Origin: Sporothrix humicola
Taxonomy: Eukaryota > Ascomycota > Sordariomycetes > Ophiostomatales > Ophiostomataceae
DNA: 64,000 nt
Direction of reading: 5' to 3'
Assembly (NCBI GenBank): GCA_021396245.1
Contig: WNYE01000044.1
Span: 124,001 to 188,000 of the forward strand
A program made the position numbers and the translations under genes. Of the stretch, positions 57,917 to 64,000 are shown piece after piece. How positions within the stretch are numbered: position 1 is the stretch's first letter; each line of letters begins with the position of its first letter. Under the pieces are notes generated by a model. That model was not told the DNA's origin, did no database searches, and was given only the letters and a program-made list of their open reading frames with translations.

Positions 57917-60025
57917 TCAAACCTCAATGGTAAAGTGGCTGATCTGCGAGTAGTAGGCGTGCACCGCCAGCTCGAGCGTCCACACGTCGTCAAAGACCTC
58001 GCCACCGTCAAAACCGCCAATCATCAACAAACGGCTGTCGTAGAGCACCGTGCTATGATATCCGCGGCCACTCGGCGGCAGACCATACACTTTGCGCCGG
58101 TCCCATGACATGGTGACGAGGTTGAGCAGCAACACGTCGTTTGAGTACTCGGCACCGTCGTGGCCGCCCACCACAAACAGATATGAGCCAACGATAGTGG
58201 CTGTGTGCGAGAGGCGACGGTGGGTGACGGGGATGGATACGGCGCGCCACAGGTGTGTCTCAACATCGTAGACCCAGACGTCGTTGAAGCACTCGCCGCC
58301 GTCGGAGCCGCCAAAGATGATAAGTTTTGTGCCGACCATGTTGGCCGTGTGGTAACCGCGGGCCTTGGGTCGGGCCTGGTTCAGGAGGTGTGGCTGGTTA
58401 AGGAACGCGGCACCAGCCGGGTCCTCTTTACTGCTGAACAGTGCCGGTGCTTGTCCACCATTGGACGATCCGTTTTTCGTAGATGACCCAGATTCCAGCC
58501 CGGCGCCAGTCACGCCAAGGCCCGTAGCCTTGACGGAGTCCTTTGATGAAGGGTTACCGTTTGCGCCATCGCCATCATCCAGGTCTGGCGACGCGACATC
58601 TGGCGTACCGCTGATCTGCTTCCACGACATCTTGCTGGTGTCGCTGACATCGAGGCGCCACACATCGTTGAGCGCACGAATACCATCACCGCCACCAAAG
58701 ACGTAGATGCCGTTCTTGTAGAGGCAGGCCGTGTGTGCACGTCGCTTAGAGGGCACGGGACGGTCGGCCGAAATGCGTGGGCGTGACCAGCGGAAGTTTG
58801 TGGTGTCGAGTACGTAGACGTCGTTGTAGTAGAGCGGTCCGTCACCACCGCCAAAGACAACGAGCTTTTTGCCGACAGCCGTGCAGGTCATGGCACGCAA
58901 TGGCAGCGGGATATCGCCGACAACGTGAGGCTTGGTCCAGTGGAACGAGTCGGCGTCAAAGACGTACAAATCGTTAAAGCAGGCGCGCGCGTCACAGCCG
59001 CCAAAAACAAAGATATTTGAGCCGATCAGCGTAGCCGTGTGTGCTCGGAGCTTGGGGTGTGGCACGCCAGAAACAGGCGCGCGTGTCCAGTACATGCCCG
59101 ACGAGGGCGCGGGGAGCACGTCTGGTGCCGTGTTCGGGTCGGCCAGCGGTGGAAACGCAGTGTAGCCCGCAGGGCGCGCTTTTGATAATCTGTCGTTGCC
59201 ATTGATGCCTCCACCGCCATTGCCCTTGTCTGCACGCCCACCGCCGTGTGTACTGGCTGGTGTCCCTCTTGAAGAGCCGCCACCACCTGCCCGCGGCGTG
59301 CCTCCTGCCACGTTTCCGTATACGCTCGGTTTGCTCGCAATCGCCGATGTTGACCGCATAGCCGTCGGTCTGCGGCTTCCGTTGTTCTCGGGGGCCGGTT
59401 GAGAGTCGCTGCCGCTACCACTGCCGCCGTTGGAGTGTAGGTCGCTGTTGTTGGCTGAGACACCACCGTGGTAGGGCGATCTTGCCGAGGGCGTAGACAT
59501 TGAGGTTGTTAGCTGGCCAGCATTGCTTCCGCCAGCACGGCCAAGTGTCTTGGGATTCGAAACGGAGAGGTGGAACGTCGTGGGAGACGAGTCTGTGTTG
59601 GAAGAGGACGGAATGGGCGCGGCCGACGAAGCCGGGGCAGCAGCTGCTGCTGCAGCGGCAGACAACGAGCTGGACGACTGCGACCTCTGGCGGAGAGACA
59701 GCTCTGCCGGCTTGTTTCGTCGACGGTCCTGGCTCTTCGTTGCCAAATGGCCGGGCGTGTGGCTTCGTTGGATGTTTGGAACGGGGATTGCGGCGGTCGG
59801 TGGAGCGGTCGTGTTGGCGCTCGAGGTGCTGGCGGTACTACCGGAGCGGTTTCTTTCGCGTTCGCGATCGTCGCGTCGCCGTCGACTGCTGGTGCTAATG
59901 TGCTGGCTGTCGTCAAAGTTGGAGACCTCGTCCTCGGTCGGCGAGGCCAGTTGCTGGATCTTTTGGGACCGCATCACCTTGGACCGCTGGGGCGAACGTG
60001 GCGTCTGGCGGCCTGCATCAGCCAT
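57917..60025 (-). CDS. Kelch-repeat protein
   Basis: A single-exon frame of 702 residues. Residues 1-310 are disordered (Ser, Asn, Gly, Arg) with SP and RSQ-type sites and no known fold. From about residue 320 six kelch blades follow, each with a GG pair after a hydrophobic strand, then a Tyr/Trp strand: NIFVFGGCDARACFNDLYVFD, KLVVFGGGDGPLYYNDVYVLD, GIYVFGGGDGIRALNDVWRLD, KLIIFGGSDGGECFNDVWVYD, YLFVVGGHDGAEYSNDVLLLN and RLLMIGGFDGGEVFDDVWTLE. A Gly/Ser/Asn-rich insert of about 90 residues separates blades three and four. The end, HAYYSQISHFTIEV, closes the propeller. Fungal kelch proteins of this shape act as scaffolds, for instance in polarity or Ras signalling (Tea1, Ral2, Kel1); which one this matches is not clear. 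It diverges from Dus3, 1.2 kb away. Confidence 0.85.
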   Translation of the reverse strand: MADAGRQTPRSPQRSKVMRSQKIQQLASPTEDEVSNFDDSQHISTSSRRRRDDRERERNRSGSTASTSSANTTAPPTAAIPVPNIQRSHTPGHLATKSQDRRRNKPAELSLRQRSQSSSSLSAAAAAAAAPASSAAPIPSSSNTDSSPTTFHLSVSNPKTLGRAGGSNAGQLTTSMSTPSARSPYHGGVSANNSDLHSNGGSGSGSDSQPAPENNGSRRPTAMRSTSAIASKPSVYGNVAGGTPRAGGGGSSRGTPASTHGGGRADKGNGGGGINGNDRLSKARPAGYTAFPPLADPNTAPDVLPAPSSGMYWTRAPVSGVPHPKLRAHTATLIGSNIFVFGGCDARACFNDLYVFDADSFHWTKPHVVGDIPLPLRAMTCTAVGKKLVVFGGGDGPLYYNDVYVLDTTNFRWSRPRISADRPVPSKRRAHTACLYKNGIYVFGGGDGIRALNDVWRLDVSDTSKMSWKQISGTPDVASPDLDDGDGANGNPSSKDSVKATGLGVTGAGLESGSSTKNGSSNGGQAPALFSSKEDPAGAAFLNQPHLLNQARPKARGYHTANMVGTKLIIFGGSDGGECFNDVWVYDVETHLWRAVSIPVTHRRLSHTATIVGSYLFVVGGHDGAEYSNDVLLLNLVTMSWDRRKVYGLPPSGRGYHSTVLYDSRLLMIGGFDGGEVFDDVWTLELAVHAYYSQISHFTIEV

Positions 60026-61257
60026 GGCGGGCCACAGGGCGCATTGGCCAGGGCCGCGAGGCTAGGAGAGGGGGATGATGGACGAGGAGGGAGGTAGGGA
60101 GGATGACGGAGGAAGGCGAGCAGAGAGACGTAATATGGGTGTATCGAAAGAGGAGAGTCGTGTGGAGAGCAGTCGGGGTGAATGAGGGGTGTGGAGAGGG
60201 GAAGACGCGTGAAGAATGGAGGAGAGACGAGGCTCGAGGGAGGAGGAGGTCGAAGACTGCGCAAAATGAGGAATGCAAAGAGTTTGTCGACGAGAAAAAA
60301 AGAGAGGAAATCGCCGAGGAAAACGAAGTCGACGACGAGGTTGGTGATGGGCGAGACAATGGGGCAAGACGAGAGGCCCGAAACAGTTGCTGGCAGGGGC
60401 CTGGGGTAGAGAGGAGGAGAGGTGAGACCAGGAACCAAGCCAGAAAGGGGAGACGGGGGCTGCCAATGTTTACGAGGACGAGGTGTCAGTGAGGTCGAGG
60501 TGTGCAGAGTCGAGATTAAAGACCAGACTGCTGGATTTTTTGGTTGGCTCGTTGGTTCTTTCCTGCTGTTGGTTCAGGTGGGTGGCCCTGAAGCTGTGCT
60601 TGCCAGTGGGACGCCGCTTCCCCCAGCCCGCCCAGACTCCCAGATGGTCCTTCCTTCTTTCGCATCTAGGGGGCACGAGCCCCTCTCTCCTTCCCTCCCC
60701 GCCCGTGTAATTACGTCGTGGATTGGCAAGATTGGCAGGCACGACCAAGACCAGTCCCTGTTGGAACAACTGTGGAACGCTTCGGTTACAGTGGGAGAAG
60801 GCGCTGCAAAGGCGCTAGAGGCGCTAGAAGCATGACACGGGCAGATAGGGAAGTCTCGATACAACAGTGTGTTTTGGGGTGTGACTAAACTGGAGGCCAA
60901 AACGGCAATTGAGATGGGACGAAAGAGGCACGACAAGATATTGGAGGATGATCAGACGAGGCAAAGTAACTCAATTGATCTGATAATATTGAGGGCAAGA
61001 ATAAGAACGGATTTATTTTGAAAATTTTATCTACTCATTATGGATCGTTTTGCCTGCACAGTTTGATGAAGAGATTCTGTAAAAAAAAAAAAGAAAAAAA
61101 AAAAGATAGATGAATCAGCCCCCGGTTAGTGCACTAATATGCATTTAACGGGGATATAAAAGCTTTTCTTAGACCTCCTTCTTATTTACTCCAAACAGTT
61201 TACGATCATAACGTTGTATTTCACAACTCAACACTCACAAACGCCCAGTCTCATAAA
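60026..61257. promoter_or_regulatory. Divergent promoter region, kelch gene and Dus3
   Basis: About 1.2 kb. The 400 bp next to the kelch start are purine-rich on the plus strand, that is pyrimidine-rich on the kelch coding strand. Near 61080-61104 there are two A runs. TATAAA at 61155-61160 lies 98 bp before the Dus3 ATG and is a fair TATA box for it. No gene is seen. Confidence 0.55.
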
Positions 61258-63849
61258 ATGGCGTCTGAAAACGGAGCTTCCAGCATGCAGACCGATTCTG
61301 CCCCGGTGGTTGCGCCTGGCTCGCCAGTAAAGCGGAGTCTCGACACTGCCACAACTGAGACGAGCGCAGTCGATGCAAACACAAGCAATGGGGCTTCTGC
61401 AAGCGCCCAAGCCGATGGCGACGATGCCGAGCACCGCCAGAAGCGTGCCAAGACAGACGCAGATGCTGCGCTGCTAGACAATCGCGAGAGAGCTCCGGGT
61501 GTTGCCATGATCAAGGAAGAGTGAGTGAAAAGAAGGGCGAAACTTTGTAAGAAAAGACTTTTAAATACTCACATATTCACTTCAGATACCTCATCAAGGG
61601 GATCAGCAACGACCCGAGAGGTGGCCGTGCTAACGCCGAGGTGGACGATGACGCAGCTGAGGGCCGGGACGGCCGTGAAGCTGGCGGTGGAAATACTGCC
61701 AACGGCGGCCGCAAGAACCGCAAAAAGGGCGGACAGAACAAGGACCGCGATTTCGGCCGGTCGCGGGACGCACAAAAGCTGTGCGCGTCCGTGTCACACT
61801 CGAACGAGTTCTCGCCCAAATACTGCCGCTACGGCGACAACTGCCGTGCCCTGCACGATTTGCGGAAGTATCTCTTTGAGGGCGGCCGCCGTGGCGATTT
61901 GGAGACGTTTGGCGGCAAGTGTCCTGTCTTTGCCGAGTTTGGGCGGTGTCCGTCGGGGTGGAAGTGCCGTTTTGTCAAGAGCCATATGAAGGAGGTCGAG
62001 CACGAAGACGGCCGCAAGGAGCTGACGCTTCTTGGCGAGGAAAACAAGGAAAAGGCCAAAAACGGCGACGGCGAGAGCGAGTCCAAAGAGGAGGCAGCCT
62101 ACGCTGAAGACGATGATGCACGGCCTGATATTGTCAACGTGGTGTCGTCTGCAGACAAGCAGAACCTGACGCGCAGACGGATGGATCTCAGCCGCTCGGA
62201 GCAGTATATCAAGTGGCTCGACAGCGAGCTCAGCATTGTCAAAAAGATCTACAATGCAAACGGCACAGATACATCAGCAGCAGACGCAATAGCGACCGCA
62301 GAAAGTGCCGCGGCAGACGCAGCAGCCACCAGCGAGGCTCCCAAGACCGAAACGGCAGCTGAAGAGCCGGCCAAGGCCGAGGGTACTGCTGATACGGCCG
62401 CTCCCACGACTGCCACGACTGCCACGACCACCGACGAAAACAAGCCCAAGGCAGACCCCAATCTGCACGCACTGGCCGAAGACTACCGGGCACAGTTTGT
62501 CGACCCGCCATTCCTGCCGTCCGAGAAGCGGCGCATCTACTTTGGCCCAGAGACACCGACGCTGGCGCCCTTGACAACACAGGGCAATCTGCCATTCCGG
62601 CGACTGTGTGTGGAGCTTGGCTGCGAGGTGACGTATTCGGAGATGGCGCTGGCGGTGGATATGGTCACGGGCAAGCAGCCCGAGTGGGCACTGATGAAGG
62701 CACATTCGTCCGAGATCAGCCCGCCGCGGTACACGCCCAAGACGCCTGTTGTGGACTACGACAACAGTCGCGATCTCAAGTTTGGCGCACAGATCGCCGC
62801 CAACCAGCCGTGGATGGCCATCAAGGCCACAGAAGCCATGACGCGGCTGCTGCCGCATCTGCGCCTCGTGGATATGAACTGCGGCTGCCCCATCGACCTT
62901 ATCTACAAGACGGGCGGCGGTTCGGGCCTGCTCGAGTCGCACAACAAGCTGGAGCGCATGATCCGCGGCATGAACGCTGTGTCTGGTGAAGTGCCGATCA
63001 CGGCCAAGCTGCGCATCGGTGTTCGCGATAACAACCCAACGGCGCCCAAGGTCATTGAACGCCTGGCATTTGGCGGCCTCGAGACTCGTGAGCGCCTTGG
63101 TGCGCCCGGTGTTGCCGCCATTACGCTGCACGGTCGCACACGCAACCAGCGCTACAAGAAGCCCGCCGACTGGAGCTACATTGCCGAGTGCGCGGCGCTG
63201 GTCAAGTCGTACAACGAGCAGCGCGACGCCCTCGCCGACACGGTGCGTGAACCGGACGCACGCACACAAGCCAACACGTCACGCATCTTCTTCTTAGGCA
63301 ACGGCGACTGCTACAGCCACGTGCAGCACCAGGAGCAGATCGAGAAGTCGGGCGTCGACGCCGTCATGATTGGTCGTGGCGCCATCATCAAGCCATGGCT
63401 GTTCGAGGAGATTCAGGCCGGGCAGTACCTGGACAAGTCGGCGACGGAGCGCCTTGCGTACGTCGAAAAGTTTGCCAAATACGGCATGGAGGCCTGGGGC
63501 ACTGACGAGTACGGCCTGGGCACGACACGCCGTTTCTTGCTCGAATACCTCAGCTTTGCAACACGCTACGTGCCCATCGGCATTCTCGAGTACCTGCCAC
63601 CGACCCTCAACGACCGCCCGCCGGCCTTCCGTGGCCGTAATGAGCTGGAGACGCTGCTGTCGAGCCGCAACTACAAGGACTGGATCAAGATCAGGTGGGT
63701 TCCCGCTTTCTTCGTTATGTTTTTTTTCTCTCCCTCTTTCTGCCTCTTACTAACTTTATAGTGAAATGTTCTTGGGCCCAGCTCATCCCGACTTCAGATT
63801 TGTGCCTAAGCACAAGTCCAACGCGTACGAGATGGAGGCCGAGGGTTGA
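61258..63849 (+). CDS. dus3: tRNA-dihydrouridine(47) synthase [NAD(P)+]
   Basis: Exons 61258-61520, 61586-63694 and 63762-63849 (introns 65 and 67 bp); product 819 residues. Residues 1-150 are disordered and basic. Two CCCH zinc fingers follow, at about 153-178 (LCASVSHSNEFSPKYC...C...H) and 200-222 (CPVFAEFGRCPSGWKC...H), which mark Dus3 among the dihydrouridine synthases. A linker of about 100 residues is rich in Ala, Thr and Lys. The FMN-binding barrel starts near 398 (YFGPETPTLAPLTTQGNLPFRRL) and holds MNCGCPIDL with the catalytic Cys at 522, then TGGGSGLL, ITLHGRTRNQRY, FFLGNGDCYS and VMIGRGAIIKPWLFEEI. The enzyme reduces U47 of the tRNA variable loop using NADPH and FMN. The last exon supplies the conserved end (FLGPAHPDFRFVPKHKSNAYE). 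The gene is complete. Confidence 0.92.
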
Positions 63850-64000
63850 GGAGTCGTTGTTTGGTTTTGATTTGATTTAGTTTCATATATGTCATCATTT
63901 CGTGTAAAAGTAATAGGGCGTCAATAGACATTGTCGAATTTCTTACACTTTTCGTTTTGAAAGATCATTCTTCTCGTCTTCTTATAGACCGCCCTTCAAG
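63850..64000. other. 3' flank of Dus3
   Basis: 151 bp to the window edge, T-rich; 3' UTR and terminator region of Dus3. Nothing else is seen. Confidence 0.6.

Overview
The window is nuclear DNA of a filamentous ascomycete, most likely a Sordariomycete (the order cannot be fixed from the sequence alone). The evidence is short GT-AG introns (57-85 bp for most, with TACTAAC-like branch sites in some), a SUR7/PalI-type membrane protein, a large soluble hybrid histidine kinase, a Meu6-type PH protein, an Sfp1-type zinc-finger factor, and one intron-bearing nuclear tRNA. I see no transposon, no CRISPR array and no secondary-metabolite cluster.

Layout. 1-858 is the 3' part of a SUR7/PalI-family membrane protein gene. 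1903-5907 encodes a WDR6/Trm734-type WD-repeat protein. A tRNA-Val(UAC) gene with a 26-nt intron lies at 6064-6162 (minus). 6353-11188 holds three genes for predicted mitochondrial proteins: ribosome recycling factor (plus), an unidentified RG-rich protein (minus) and succinate-semialdehyde dehydrogenase (minus). 12814-14679 is a secreted GH79 glycoside hydrolase, and tail-to-tail with it (14981-15917, minus) is a four-helix membrane protein with a duplicated C-terminal motif. After an 8.3-kb non-coding stretch comes the hybrid histidine kinase (24179-29203). Convergent with it is the Meu6-like PH protein (30690-32491, minus). A 10.4-kb non-coding stretch follows, then the four-exon Sfp1-like gene (42895-46053, minus), then another 10.4-kb non-coding stretch. 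The right end is compact: Rcf2-like respiratory factor (56414-57220), a kelch protein (57917-60025, minus) and tRNA-dihydrouridine synthase Dus3 (61258-63849).

How the genes relate. These are ordinary single-gene fungal units, not an operon or cluster. Two themes recur without tight clustering: mitochondrial function (RRF, SSADH, Rcf2, the unknown RG-rich protein) and tRNA modification (WDR6/Trm734 acts with the Trm7/FTSJ1 methylase at position 34; Dus3 makes dihydrouridine 47). The three long gene-poor stretches each adjoin a regulatory or signalling gene (histidine kinase, Meu6-like PH protein, Sfp1), which suggests extended promoters or long leaders rather than lost genes.

The most unusual signals outside genes are a 9-bp motif, TACGGAGTA, and its complement (six exact copies, all intergenic, one forming a perfect 16-bp palindrome); a pyrimidine bias on the coding strand upstream of many genes, reaching about 6 kb upstream of sfp1; and one 310-codon open frame in the first gene desert that I cannot assign.
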